From CBDDCX01 sp965226925 (GTDB lineage Bacteria; Gemmatimonadota; Gemmatimonadetes; Longimicrobiales; Gaopeijiaceae): 64,000 nt of DNA. The DNA lies in assembly GCA_965226925.1 (NCBI GenBank), contig CBDDEN010000011.1:62001-126000 (forward strand), given 5' to 3'. Positions within the stretch are counted from its first letter, which is position 1; the number at the start of each line of letters is the position of its first letter. Of the stretch, positions 44,348-53,163 are shown piece after piece. Made by a program: the position numbers and the translations under genes. The notes beneath the pieces were generated by a model, which saw only the letters and a list, made by a program, of their open reading frames with translations, had not been told where the DNA came from and did not search any database.

Positions 44348-45787
44348 TTAGGGGGACGCGCGCCCTGCCCGCGAGAGGCCTTCGCTCACGACCAGTGACT
44401 CCGGAATCGTGATCGTGAAGGTCGATCCCTCTCCAAGCGTGCTTTGAGCCGACAGGTCCAATCCCATGAGCTCGCAAAGTGACCGGGAGATGGCCAATCC
44501 CAGACCGGCGCCGTAATGGATCCTGGAAGTCCCACCTTCACCCTGCTCGAATGCGTCGAAGATGGTGGCCAACCGGTCCGAGGGGATACCCACGCCCGTG
44601 TCCACGACGCGGATGGCCTGCGGACCACCATCCACAGCGTCCATGATCACCCTGATGGATCCTTCATTCGTGAACTTGATCGCGTTCCCGACGAGTTTGA
44701 TCAAGATCTGACGCAGCCGCGATTCATCGGCCCGCACTCGATACGGCCGGTCCGGCGTCTCGACCTTGACGGCCACATCTTCCACCAGCCCCCAATCCTC
44801 GAGCTGGTGCACGGTCTCTCGGATGAGTGGACCCAGATCCACATCGCTGAACTCCAATCTGAGATCACCTTCTTCGATGCGAGCCAGGTCCAGAAGGTCG
44901 TTGATCAGGTTCAGCAGGTGCATCGCATTGACGCGAATGCGCCGGAGATAGTCGAGATCGCGGGATCCGAGGCTCAGGTGCTTGTTCTTGAGCAGGACAT
45001 TGGAGAATCCCAAAACCGAGTGAAGCGGAGTCCGCAGCTCGTGGCTCATCCGCCCCAAGAATTCGCTCTTCGCCTCATTCGCCTCTTCCGCCTTGCGGCG
45101 AGCGGCGTCGAGCTCCATGGACTGCTCCTCCAACCTGAGGATGAGGTCTTTGGCCGCGTGCGTTCTTTCCTGCTGATGCCAGGGAACCTCAGCCACGACC
45201 ACCATGAAGACATTCATCGTTGCGAGTACCAAGAGCTTGGCCGCCTCGGCACCCCACACGACATCCTGACCCGCCGCCAACGTCCAATACGCCACCAGCC
45301 CAAAATAGGCGAACGACCCCAAGCCTGCCATGACCCGGGCGCGGGCGCGGTCAAGCCAAAGCTGATCCGCGGTATGCAGCAGAAAGACCGGCCAAAGAAG
45401 GCTCTGCGGCCCCCCGCTGGCCGATATGGCCCAGCACCACGTCAGGAGATCGAAAACGAGGAAGACATCGCCCAGGTGGACTGCCGAGACGCGCGTGAAG
45501 TAGGCCCTCAGCAACCCCCAGGAAACGAGAGCGTAGAGCTCCAAGCCAATGACCAGGGGGAGATACGACGCAACGTCCAACTCACCGAAGACGAGGAGGT
45601 TGTGGATCGCCACGACCAGGAGTAGGACGTTGGACCCGACCAGGCGAAGAGAGGGGATCCGGATGACGTTGAAACGGTAGAGCCCCGGTAGGTCCTGGCG
45701 GTCGGCCTCCTCTAGATCAAGAGCCCGCTCAACCTCTTCGACCGGGTGAACCTCGAAGGAGGAGTCGTTCCTGGTATCCACACTCAT
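44348..45787 (-). CDS. Membrane sensor histidine kinase
   Basis: A 479-residue kinase. The N-terminal 210 residues hold about five or six helices with no extracellular sensor domain. HisKA has the phospho-His in FLGRMSHELRTPLHSVLGF. The ATPase has N, G1 and G2 boxes in LVGNAIKFTNEG, VVDTGVGIPSDRL and GAGLGLAISRSL. No response regulator is adjacent. The AddB-AddA genes follow in the same direction. Confidence 0.88.
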   Translation of the reverse strand: MSVDTRNDSSFEVHPVEEVERALDLEEADRQDLPGLYRFNVIRIPSLRLVGSNVLLLVVAIHNLLVFGELDVASYLPLVIGLELYALVSWGLLRAYFTRVSAVHLGDVFLVFDLLTWCWAISASGGPQSLLWPVFLLHTADQLWLDRARARVMAGLGSFAYFGLVAYWTLAAGQDVVWGAEAAKLLVLATMNVFMVVVAEVPWHQQERTHAAKDLILRLEEQSMELDAARRKAEEANEAKSEFLGRMSHELRTPLHSVLGFSNVLLKNKHLSLGSRDLDYLRRIRVNAMHLLNLINDLLDLARIEEGDLRLEFSDVDLGPLIRETVHQLEDWGLVEDVAVKVETPDRPYRVRADESRLRQILIKLVGNAIKFTNEGSIRVIMDAVDGGPQAIRVVDTGVGIPSDRLATIFDAFEQGEGGTSRIHYGAGLGLAISRSLCELMGLDLSAQSTLGEGSTFTITIPESLVVSEGLSRAGRASP

Positions 45788-45920
45788 CTAATCGGCGGAC
45801 ATTCCCTGGCGTGGAAGCAAGGACGAGTTTCGTGAGGGATCCGCGCGGACCTCCCGTATCTCGACCAGGAAGCCAAGAGTAGGGCGGCCCGCATGGAGGC
45901 GCCAGGTGGCATCGACCCCC

Positions 45921-46985
45921 TCACGCACGACCGCCCACCCCCTGCACGTGAAGCGTCTGGGTCGGGAATGCGAACTCGATGCCTTCCTCTGCGAAACGCC
46001 TGAAGATCTCGATGTTGATGGCGTGGTGAGTGGCCCCGTAGATCGCGAAGTCGGGAACCTGCATGTAGTACACGGTCTCTATATTGAGGGCCGAATCTCC
46101 GAAGCTCATGAAGAAGCAACGATCGAAGCGTGTGTGCTCACGACCCTCGACGATCTCCTGGATCAAAGCGGGGATCCGTTCCAGCTGCTCCGGCGTGGTA
46201 TCGTAGGTCACGCCCAGTGTGAACGCGGCGCGCCGCTCGTCCCGACGCTGGAAATTATGGATCCGACTCCCGAGCAGGTCCGAGTTGGAGAACACGAGCT
46301 GCTCACCGGTGATCGACTTTAAACGGGTGGTCTTCAGCCCGACGTATTCGACCGTTCCGGCATGCTCGGCTACCTGTATGTGGTCACCCACGGTAAAGGG
46401 CTTGTCGAAGACGATGGAGAACGACGCGAAGAGATCGGAGAGGGTACCCTGCAGTGCCAATCCCAGGGCCAGGCCGCCAATCCCCAACGACGCCACCAGG
46501 GGACCCACGTCGATTCCGAGGTTGTCCAGCGCCAGCATGAAGAAGGTCGCCCATACGCCCAGGCGCAGAAGGAACCCCACCGACCCCAGGGCGGTCACAA
46601 CGGTCGGGTCGCTCTCGAACTTTCGCTGTGCCCAACTCTGGAGGCCGTAGTTGACCACCCCGTTCGCCCAGACCGCCGCCTGGAAGAGGAAGCCGAGGAT
46701 AACGAGCCGCATCATCAGGGCGTCGACGTCGGGCGGAAGGTCGAGGAAGCGGCCGGCCGCGAAGAAGGCCACCAGGGCTACGAACAGCCCCTTGGTCTTC
46801 TCGAGAAGTTCGGCCACCAGATCGTCGATGTCGGTTGCGGTCTTCGCGGCGAACGCCTTGATCCTGTTCAAGAGGATTCGCACAGCGAGCCGGACCGCGC
46901 CCCACACGACGGCCGCGAGGATGATCGCCATCGTCCAGTCGAGCGCCGTGTTCCCCAGAAACGACCTACTCAAGAATTCTCCCAT
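45921..46985 (-). CDS. mscS: MscS-type mechanosensitive channel
   Basis: A 354-residue protein with about four N-terminal helices and the MscS core: the TM3 stretch LVASLGIGGLALGLALQGTL, DLFASFSIVFDKPFTVGDHI, then TVEYVGLKTTRLKSITGEQL, which is typical of small MscS channels. It relieves osmotic stress. The C-terminus has LHVQGVGG. It is the first gene of a leftward unit and shares its 350-bp upstream region with glnA, divergently. Confidence 0.9.
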   Translation of the reverse strand: MGEFLSRSFLGNTALDWTMAIILAAVVWGAVRLAVRILLNRIKAFAAKTATDIDDLVAELLEKTKGLFVALVAFFAAGRFLDLPPDVDALMMRLVILGFLFQAAVWANGVVNYGLQSWAQRKFESDPTVVTALGSVGFLLRLGVWATFFMLALDNLGIDVGPLVASLGIGGLALGLALQGTLSDLFASFSIVFDKPFTVGDHIQVAEHAGTVEYVGLKTTRLKSITGEQLVFSNSDLLGSRIHNFQRRDERRAAFTLGVTYDTTPEQLERIPALIQEIVEGREHTRFDRCFFMSFGDSALNIETVYYMQVPDFAIYGATHHAINIEIFRRFAEEGIEFAFPTQTLHVQGVGGRA

Positions 46986-47121
46986 GAAATCTCCTACTCC
47001 AGCATGATCCAGGACATGATAGCGGTGTCAATGCCACGAAAACTGTCAGTGTCCAAGCCCGGGAGCAACAGCCGACCCAACGTCGGTCGGGCGGCTCCAG
47101 GCCCGCTGCGTGCGCGAGGTG
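46986..47121. other. Intergenic region upstream of mscS
   Basis: This holds the divergent promoter area of mscS, on the minus strand. I see no gene in it. The glnA promoter starts at 47122 on the plus strand. Confidence 0.6.
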
Positions 47122-47150
47122 TTGACACGCATGAGAGGCTGTTCTATCAT
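47122..47150 (+). promoter_or_regulatory. Strong sigma-70-like promoter upstream of glnA
   Basis: Consensus TTGACA (47122-47127) and TATCAT (47145-47150) with exactly 17 nt between. The predicted start is near 47157, about 180 nt before the glnA ATG. Confidence 0.75.
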
Positions 47151-47190
47151 CGCACGTGCCGCACATAAATTTGCCGTCGAGAGGGGCCCC

Positions 47191-47283
47191 ATGAGGGCCG
47201 TCGATCCTCGGTTGGATTTCCCCGACCAGGCCCTGGAGGAGGTGTCTCCTCCGGCCTGGTTTTCGCTTTTATGGACGTCGTGA
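47191..47283 (+). CDS. Possible 30-codon leader peptide before glnA
   Basis: An ATG at 47191 preceded by GAGAGGGG opens a 30-residue reading frame (MRAVDPRLDFPDQALEEVSP, then PAWFSLLWTS) that spans the terminator hairpin and ends at TGA 47281-47283. It has no run of one amino acid as in classical attenuators. It may be a leader peptide or chance; evidence is limited to the position and the ribosome site. Confidence 0.3.
   Translation: MRAVDPRLDFPDQALEEVSPPAWFSLLWTS
47226..47270 (+). terminator. Intrinsic terminator in the glnA leader
   Basis: A 14-bp stem: CCAGGCC-(CT bulge)-GGAGGAG against CTCCTCCGGCCTGG with a GTGT loop, followed by TTTTCGCTTTT. It lies about 70 nt after the predicted start and before glnA, so it can stop or release transcription. 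It could also be the 3' end of a small RNA. Confidence 0.75.
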
Positions 47284-47317
47284 GTCCCCTTCGTTTGATT
47301 CCCTTCCCAACCCAGCA

Positions 47318-47338
47318 CCTGGAGGAGTTGTACCCATG
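47318..47338 (+). promoter_or_regulatory. glnA ribosome site matching the terminator arm
   Basis: CCTGGAGGAG at 47318-47327 is the glnA Shine-Dalgarno region. The same 10 nt occurs at 47232-47241 in the 5' arm of the terminator, so the 3' arm (CTCCTCC) could pair with either. Confidence 0.5.
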
Positions 47339-48754
47339 AGCCTCGATGCCCTTCTGTACGACGTCGAAGCGTTTCGCGAAGAGATGGAGGACTACGTCGA
47401 CGAGTTGGATTCTCGAAACGGGTTGTCACTGAACACCCCTGAAGAGGTCCTGAAGTACGTCGAAGAGTACGGCATCTCCTCGATCCGCATCTGGTTCACC
47501 GACATGATCGGTTTCCTGAAGTCGTTCTCGATCACGCCCAAGGAACTCAAGGGGGCCTTTGAGGAAGGGATGGGCTTCGACGGATCTTCCATCGAGGGAT
47601 ATCAGCGTATCCAAGAGAGCGACATGGTGGCCGTGCCAATCGCCTCCACGGCACAGGCGGTTCCCTTCCGGCCGGGCGGTTCCCGCTCGATTCGCATGTT
47701 CGCCGAGATCCGGAACCCCGACGGTTCCGCCTACACCTCGGACCCTCGGGTCATTCTCTCGCACAACCTCGAACGGCTGGGCGATCACGGCTTCTCCCAC
47801 ATGAACATCGGGCCAGAAGCAGAATTCTTCTACTTCAAGGACGAGACCGCGCCCACGCTTCTGGACAACGCCGGGTATTTCGACATCAACCCGGTGGACG
47901 TGGGAGACGACATCCGCGAGGTGACCTGTTTCGCGCTGGAAGCCATGGGCGTGCCGGTGGAGTATCACCACTCCGAGGTCGGGCCTTCGCAGCACGAGAT
48001 CGACATCCGCTACCAGGAAGCGCTGCGGATGGCGGACAACCTCCAGACCTACAAGTACATCGTGAAAGAGGTGGCTCGGCGGTGCGGCGTCTTTGCCACG
48101 TTCATGCCCAAGCCGATCGCCAATCAAAACGGCAGCGGTATGCACGTCCACCTGTCCATTTTCAAGGACGAGAAGACCAACGCGTTCTACGACAAGAGCG
48201 ACCCGCACCATCTGAGCGCCACCGCCAAGCACTTCATTGCCGGCATCCTGGAGCACTCCCGCGAGATGGCACTCATCACGAACCAGATGCACAACTCGTA
48301 CAAGCGGCTGGTTCCCGGGTACGAAGCACCCGTGTACATCGCCTGGGCCGAGCGCAACCGGTCCGCCGCGGTTCGGATTCCGCTGTACAAGCCGGGCAAG
48401 GAGGTGGCGACCCGCATGGAGCTTCGGTTCCCCGACCCGACCTGTAACCCGTACCTGGCGTTCAGCGTCATGCTGTCCGCCGGCCTGGATGGCGTTGCCA
48501 ACAAGACCGCGATCCCCGAGCCCATGACGATGGACCTCTATAAGCTCACGACGGTCGAGCGGGAGGAGCTGGACATCGCCGCGCTACCGCATGACCTGTT
48601 CGAGGCGGTCCACGTGGCGGAGCAGAGTGAGTTCTTGAAGAACGCTCTCGGAGCCGACGTACACCGGAAATTGGTGGAGACCAAGCTGGTCGAGGCCGAC
48701 AAGTTCAGGCTTCACGTCTCGGAGATGGACCTGAGAGAGCACCTGAAGCTCTAG
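47336..48754 (+). CDS. glnA: Type I glutamine synthetase
   Basis: A 472-residue GS-I. It starts MSLDALLYDVEAFREEMEDY, an N-terminal extension of some 25 residues, then the beta-grasp. Catalytic motifs: FDGSSIEGYQRIQESDM, GPEAEFFYF, HHSEVGPSQHEID (glutamate and metal binding), FMPKPIANQNGSGMHVH, and RIPLYK-type nucleotide binding. The adenylylation tyrosine loop of the beta type is not evident, so I take it as GS-I alpha. It is the main ammonium-assimilation enzyme. The leader described above suggests transcription or translation control. Confidence 0.95.
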   Translation: MSLDALLYDVEAFREEMEDYVDELDSRNGLSLNTPEEVLKYVEEYGISSIRIWFTDMIGFLKSFSITPKELKGAFEEGMGFDGSSIEGYQRIQESDMVAVPIASTAQAVPFRPGGSRSIRMFAEIRNPDGSAYTSDPRVILSHNLERLGDHGFSHMNIGPEAEFFYFKDETAPTLLDNAGYFDINPVDVGDDIREVTCFALEAMGVPVEYHHSEVGPSQHEIDIRYQEALRMADNLQTYKYIVKEVARRCGVFATFMPKPIANQNGSGMHVHLSIFKDEKTNAFYDKSDPHHLSATAKHFIAGILEHSREMALITNQMHNSYKRLVPGYEAPVYIAWAERNRSAAVRIPLYKPGKEVATRMELRFPDPTCNPYLAFSVMLSAGLDGVANKTAIPEPMTMDLYKLTTVEREELDIAALPHDLFEAVHVAEQSEFLKNALGADVHRKLVETKLVEADKFRLHVSEMDLREHLKL

Positions 48755-48796
48755 AAGGCCGCGCCGTCCGCGGCGGCGTGGGTGTGCATGAAAAAG

Positions 48797-48825
48797 CGGG
48801 CGTCGGGATCATTTCCCGGCGCCCG
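48797..48825. terminator. Terminator between glnA and lspA
   Basis: A stem of CGGGCG-(T)-CGGGA and TCCCG-(G)-CGCCCG with loop TCATT. TTTTT follows it on the minus strand, so it ends lspA transcription. The plus side has only TTTCC, but may also stop glnA. Confidence 0.7.
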
Positions 48826-48894
48826 TTTCCGCTCGGCCTCGGTGTGTCACGTGCCCGGCGTGAAGCCCCCTGAGTCACACGCCAGGTTACGGTG

Positions 48895-49461
48895 TCAGGC
48901 CCCCGGCTCCGGTGCAGCACCCGATTCGCTGGGGGTGATGGCGCTCTCCCTGGGAGAATCAGATGGCGATGAGGCGACCATTTGCTCCTCGCGATCCTCG
49001 CGCCAGAACGAAATGGCCAGGAGAACGGCGCCGCATGAGATTGCCATGTCGGCGACGTTGAAGATCGGCCACAACATGATGCCGAGATCGATCGGCCCGA
49101 TGAAGTCGACGACTCCTCGATCCCATCGGATCCGGTCGTAGAGATTCCCGAAGGCCCCCGAGATGACAAGAGACACGGAGACGACCCGAAGCCAATCACG
49201 CGAATCGGCCTGCTTCAGGAGTGCCGACAGCAACACCATCGCGAGAATCGTGACCGGGATAAAGAACCACCGCGGGTCATTGCCCAGGGAAAGACCGAAC
49301 GCGGCTCCCCGATTGAAGGCCAGCGTCAGGGGAACGTACCCGAAGAACAACTCCATCCGCTGGCCACCGCCCAAGGCAGCCAAAGCCCAGTTCTTGGTGA
49401 TCAGGTCCAGCACGATGACGACCGGGAAGATGCTGGCGAGAGCGACTAGTTTTAGTTTCAC
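48895..49461 (-). CDS. lspA: Lipoprotein signal peptidase (signal peptidase II)
   Basis: A 188-residue aspartic protease with four helices that cuts lipoprotein signals. Catalytic Asp residues lie in GNLYDRIRWDRGVVDF (NxxDR) and FNVADMAISCG (FNxAD). It has AFNRGAAFGL typical of the family. The C-terminal 30 residues are a Ser/Glu-rich tail. It is the only copy in the window and would serve the many lipoproteins here. It is convergent with glnA. Confidence 0.93.
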   Translation of the reverse strand: MKLKLVALASIFPVVIVLDLITKNWALAALGGGQRMELFFGYVPLTLAFNRGAAFGLSLGNDPRWFFIPVTILAMVLLSALLKQADSRDWLRVVSVSLVISGAFGNLYDRIRWDRGVVDFIGPIDLGIMLWPIFNVADMAISCGAVLLAISFWREDREEQMVASSPSDSPRESAITPSESGAAPEPGA

Positions 49462-49627
49462 AGGCCTTCGATATCAGTAAGGAGCTCAGTCTTGAAGCCC
49501 CCGAATCTCGCGGGGCCCCTAATTTACACGCCAGATGCCTGGACCGGCCATGGTGGCGGTCTCCCGCAAGCGAGCCCAGGTTCGGCCAAGCCACCGGGTT
49601 TCCATTCGGCCAGCGGGGGAGTTTACC

Positions 49628-50413
49628 ATGTCGTCAGGTTTTTTGCGGACCCCCTGTCTCACGGCGGGCGTCCTGTGCGTGCTCGCCCTCGGTCCCACCG
49701 GGGTTCACGGACAGAACTCAAAGCGCGATGCGCCGGCAGGTCCTTGGCCCCCCGTGGCGACTTTTTCGATCCTCGGCTTCGATGAGGATACCGGAGAAGT
49801 GGGCGTGGCGGTCCAATCTCGTGTCTTTTCGGTCGGCAATGGAGTGATTTGGGGGGAGGCGGGGGTCGGTGTAGTGGCGACCCAGGCGATCGTGGACGTA
49901 AGCTACGGCTCCCAGGCCCTCAGGCTGCTGAGACAGGGCTTGTCCCCTGCCCAGGTCGTTGAGCGTGTGCTCGGAGTCGACCCGGATCCCCGGCCGGACC
50001 GATGGACCAAAGAGGGGCGCCAGTTCTCGGTCATGAACGCTCGGGGTGAAGTCGCCACGCACACCGGGCCCGGAGCGAGCGAATGGGCCGGGCACCGGGT
50101 CACTCGCTACGCCTCGGCCCAGGGCAACATTCTGGCGGGACCGCAGGTTGTGGATGAGATGATCCGAGGGTTCGAACAGACCGCTGGCCACCTATCGCTC
50201 AGGCTCCTCGCGGCGCTCGAACACGGCCAAGGCGCGGGCGGCGACAAACGAGGCATGCAGTCCGCCGCCATGCTCATCGTCAAGGAAGACGGAGGAGTCT
50301 GGTTGAACAACGACGTGGTGCTGCGACTCCAGGTCGACGATCACGTCGAACCGATCCAGGAGCTCCGCCGCCTGGTGGAGATCGCCGCCGAGCGGAGAGA
50401 GCGCCGGCGGTAG
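49628..50413 (+). CDS. DUF1028 Ntn-hydrolase-like secreted protein
   Basis: A 261-residue protein with a signal peptide (MSSGFLRTPCLTAGVLCVLA) ending VHGQ. Family marks: ATFSILGFDEDTGEVGVAVQ, GVGVVATQAIVDVSYGSQAL, RQFSVMNARGEVATHTG and NILAGPQVVDEM. DUF1028 has an Ntn-hydrolase-like fold, with unknown activity. A frame opens earlier (49535), but the ATG at 49628 gives the signal peptide. It runs opposite the lspA gene. Confidence 0.85.
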   Translation: MSSGFLRTPCLTAGVLCVLALGPTGVHGQNSKRDAPAGPWPPVATFSILGFDEDTGEVGVAVQSRVFSVGNGVIWGEAGVGVVATQAIVDVSYGSQALRLLRQGLSPAQVVERVLGVDPDPRPDRWTKEGRQFSVMNARGEVATHTGPGASEWAGHRVTRYASAQGNILAGPQVVDEMIRGFEQTAGHLSLRLLAALEHGQGAGGDKRGMQSAAMLIVKEDGGVWLNNDVVLRLQVDDHVEPIQELRRLVEIAAERRERRR

Positions 50414-50474
50414 GTCGCCTTTCCGTCCGCGATCAGCCAGCCGAGTGTTCGAAGGACCAAACACGCGGACGGTC

Positions 50475-50969
50475 TCACCCATGAAGCATCTGGCCGGAGT
50501 CCCCCTCAGAGGTCAGGAGGTGACACGCTTCCGCCTCCCTCAACTCGGCCCTCCGGGCGATGGCGACGGACCCCGGTGCGAAGGTCCCACCGAGGACTCC
50601 GGTCAACAGGACCGCCTCGAGAATGTCCACCACGGACGTACCCACCGCGAACGCGCCCATCATACCGAAAAAGAGAGGAACGGCCACGGCCCCCAGAACA
50701 CCCCAGGCCGCGACTCTCCCCAAAGAGAGATCGAGGATCGTCCTCCGGCCCTCGCCGAGTGACAGCAGGGTCCCGAATCCTATCCCGGACACGAAACCGT
50801 AGAGTCCGATACCGATGCCGTACTCCAGAATCGGGTTGGTCCACATCCACACCTCGGGTGAGATCGCGCCGACCAACAACCCGATCCCCGCGCCAATGCC
50901 TCCCCACAGAATTCCCCACGTCACGCCGACACCGAGGAGGCCACGGAGACGTCGAAGTAGCTTCTTCAT
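50475..50969 (-). CDS. Multi-pass membrane protein of unknown function
   Basis: A 164-residue protein with a basic N-terminus (MKKLLRRLRGLLG) and four helices (GILWGGIGAGIGLLVGAI; IGIGLYGFVSGIGFGTLL; VLGAVAVPLFFGMMGAFAV; VLLTGVLGGTFAPGSVAI). The glycine-rich repeats suggest tightly packed helices. I do not recognise a characterised family. It converges with the DUF1028 gene. Confidence 0.68.
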   Translation of the reverse strand: MKKLLRRLRGLLGVGVTWGILWGGIGAGIGLLVGAISPEVWMWTNPILEYGIGIGLYGFVSGIGFGTLLSLGEGRRTILDLSLGRVAAWGVLGAVAVPLFFGMMGAFAVGTSVVDILEAVLLTGVLGGTFAPGSVAIARRAELREAEACHLLTSEGDSGQMLHG

Positions 50970-51070
50970 AGATTCCCTCCACCCATTCGCTACGATTCGC
51001 GGTGTTCCGCGACCTTCTCGACCCGGAGAATCCTCACGATCGGATCGTTGATAACCGCTTGACTCCTTTT

Positions 51071-51811
51071 CTAGACGCGGATGCGGCCAGCCAAGATCCG
51101 TCTGCAGGGCCGGAAGCCGCCTCGCTGCAACGTGTGGATCGACGCGGTGTTTTTTGGACTACAGCGTGCCGCCGGAATGTTGCCTTCTTCGCGGCATACG
51201 CGCCGTAGCTCCTGGACCAAGAAGCTCCCTACTCCCTGGCGCCGAGCCTCCTCCACGACCTCCATGTAGATGTCACCATACGGTGGTTTGTAATGGTACA
51301 GCACCCCCCCGGCGGCCACTATGGTAGCGTTGCGCTCCACCACCCACTCGCCCTCCGGCCCAGCGTCGTCGGGCCCCCGGCGCCGGAAGACCGCACCGGG
51401 ACACCCGAGCCGGGTAGGCGGACCATCCTCGAACAAGACGTGTTCTTCCGTGATGTTGGTAGCTGATGCGTGCAGCATAGAAGCCATCAGGGGCAGATTC
51501 GTCTGGGCCTCGACGTGAGTCGCGCCGCTGACGCGCAGCACCTCACTGAACATCGCGATCGCCTCGCCTCTGGTCTCGCCAAGCGCAAAGAACTCCATGA
51601 GGCGATGTTCGTAGTGTTGGTTCCAGACCCCAGCGTAGCCGGCCACGCTTCCGTCCATCAGAATCAGATAGGGGTCGGCGAGCCCCCGCCGCAAAATCGA
51701 ATCGCGGACGATCTGACACGCGACTTCTTCACGGAAGAGGTCTCTCAGCGGACTGATCTCGGAGTAGTCGGCCAATCTGACGAAGGGACCTATCGTTATA
51801 CCGCTACCCAT
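51071..51811 (-). CDS. GNAT family N-acetyltransferase
   Basis: A 246-residue protein. The C-terminal GNAT core has YMEVVEEARRQGVGSFLVQE, the acetyl-CoA pyrophosphate loop. An N-terminal helical and beta domain (LADPYLILMDGSVAGYAGVW) precedes it, and CSPKNTASIHTLQRGGF closes the fold. The substrate is unknown. Its ATG directly follows the stop of the DUF1905 gene (TAG then ATG), so both are co-transcribed. Confidence 0.85.
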   Translation of the reverse strand: MGSGITIGPFVRLADYSEISPLRDLFREEVACQIVRDSILRRGLADPYLILMDGSVAGYAGVWNQHYEHRLMEFFALGETRGEAIAMFSEVLRVSGATHVEAQTNLPLMASMLHASATNITEEHVLFEDGPPTRLGCPGAVFRRRGPDDAGPEGEWVVERNATIVAAGGVLYHYKPPYGDIYMEVVEEARRQGVGSFLVQELRRVCREEGNIPAARCSPKNTASIHTLQRGGFRPCRRILAGRIRV

Positions 51812-52264
51812 CTAGTCTCTGAGGATCTCCGCCAGTGCTTTCCGAGCGCGCCGCTCTCGCGTCTCGGGCTTCTTGGCCGTGGCCACCCACTCGGCGTATT
51901 CGCGGCGACGTGTGAAAGAAAGCCGATCAAAACGTTGGCGACCCCGGGGGTCTTCGCCGAAGGCCAGCTCCAGTTCGGGTGGGACATCGACGGCACGTTC
52001 CCCGGCATCTCGTTCGAACTCGACCGTCACCCGATCGCCGACGTCCTTCCCGATGGCGGCGCGGATGGCCTTGCGTATCCCCAGGACGTGCACGCCGGCA
52101 CCCATCGGTGTCAACGAGCCTCGATGAGGCCACTCTTCGAAGCGAGCTTTGATCTTGACCTGGCCCCGTGTCCCGAATTCCGCTTCGACGTCGAGGGGGA
52201 CTCGCACCCACGCACCACCACCTCTCCCAGCCTCGATTACGGCGTCGAAGCGGTATGTGCGCAT
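51812..52264 (-). CDS. DUF1905 / YdeI-OmpD-associated protein
   Basis: A protein of about 150 residues, starting MRTYRFDAVIEAGRGGGAWV. DUF1905 (residues 1-85, VKIKARFEEWPHRGSLTP, GIRKAIRAAIGKDVGDRVTV) is followed by a C-terminal YdeI/OmpD-associated helical domain (LSFTRRREYAEWVATAKKPE, then TRERRARKALAEILR). Function unknown. The frame is open to 52330; the ATG at 52264 matches the family start. Confidence 0.82.
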   Translation of the reverse strand: MRTYRFDAVIEAGRGGGAWVRVPLDVEAEFGTRGQVKIKARFEEWPHRGSLTPMGAGVHVLGIRKAIRAAIGKDVGDRVTVEFERDAGERAVDVPPELELAFGEDPRGRQRFDRLSFTRRREYAEWVATAKKPETRERRARKALAEILRD

Positions 52265-52559
52265 CGGAGACTCGGTACCCACTTGATGAGCTGCCTCGTA
52301 CCGGAACGGTTCGTCGACTCTACTGGGCAATCAAGATGTTCACTCCAAGCATGCCGCGCGAGCGGAGTGGGGTCGGTGACCTGCGGTCGACGCCGTGGTC
52401 AGAGCCGGCCGACCATATCTCAGTCGTCTCGTCGGTTAGCGGCACTAGGCGTGGTCCCGCGCAGAGCCGGCAAGATCGGACTCAGCATCGGCCCATGGCG
52501 GTGCTATCGATGGACGTCTTGGGATCAGCGAACCGTCGGAATGGCCGGCGCCTGCCTCT

Positions 52560-53085
52560 TGCGTAGACGTCCACACCTCCGCGGTGGCTACGGAGAGTGT
52601 GGACTTCTGACGCCGAGCAGTCCATGATGACGTAGAGGTAGTAATAGCTCCATTCGTGATTCCCAGGACCACACCTGGTTCGGCGCCGTGGCCATCAACT
52701 CGGGCTTCTTGTACTCGGGATGGGTGCGCTGCGCCCGGCGTTCCTGAACCGGCACCTCGGAGGCCAGAACACGATACATCGTGCGTTCGCTGCACAGGTA
52801 GACCTCTCGAGCAGCGTGGCCACCACCTCGGCGGGTCAGCGGTCCACGAACCGCCACAGCGTGTCGAAGACCTCGCCTCGTTCGCACGAACCGGGCGTCG
52901 GGCGGGGCCACCTCTCACTCGAATGACCTCAGGCCAGACCGCGATCCGTAGATCGGACCGTTTCTTTCCGCGGGAGGTGCGAGTACACTCGTGAGCTTCA
53001 CTCGCCGGGCTCGGTGCACCGGTCCGCTTCTTCGACGATCCGCAGCTTGTACGACGGACTGAACCGCCGTCGTAGCGGCCTATCT
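52560..53085 (-). pseudogene. Decayed IS3-like transposase
   Basis: Pieces of an orfA/orfB transposase lie in three frames. Near 53065 the OrfA start reads RRFSPSYKLRIVEEADRCTE, then PGE and a stop. Next come RVYSHL and, around 52850, FDTLWRFVDR, then a stop and PAEVVATLLE. An 80-residue stretch with YLCSERTMYRVLAS, RRAQRTHPEY and ELMATAPNQVWSW follows. A third frame gives YYYLYVIMD, then breaks. Deletions and stops leave no intact gene. I see no clear inverted repeats. The stretch 52265-52560 holds no gene. Confidence 0.75.
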
Positions 53086-53163
53086 ACTACCTCCGGGTCC
53101 GCAGGAGCTGCCGCGCTTCGCTTGGCCTCCCCGGTTCCAGGGGATCTCTTCCATTCTCTCTCG

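Noticed and set aside
47157..47270. 6S RNA or known riboswitch in the glnA leader
   Set aside because: No matching consensus; the cyanobacterial glutamine motif does not fit. Left as an unclassified leader.
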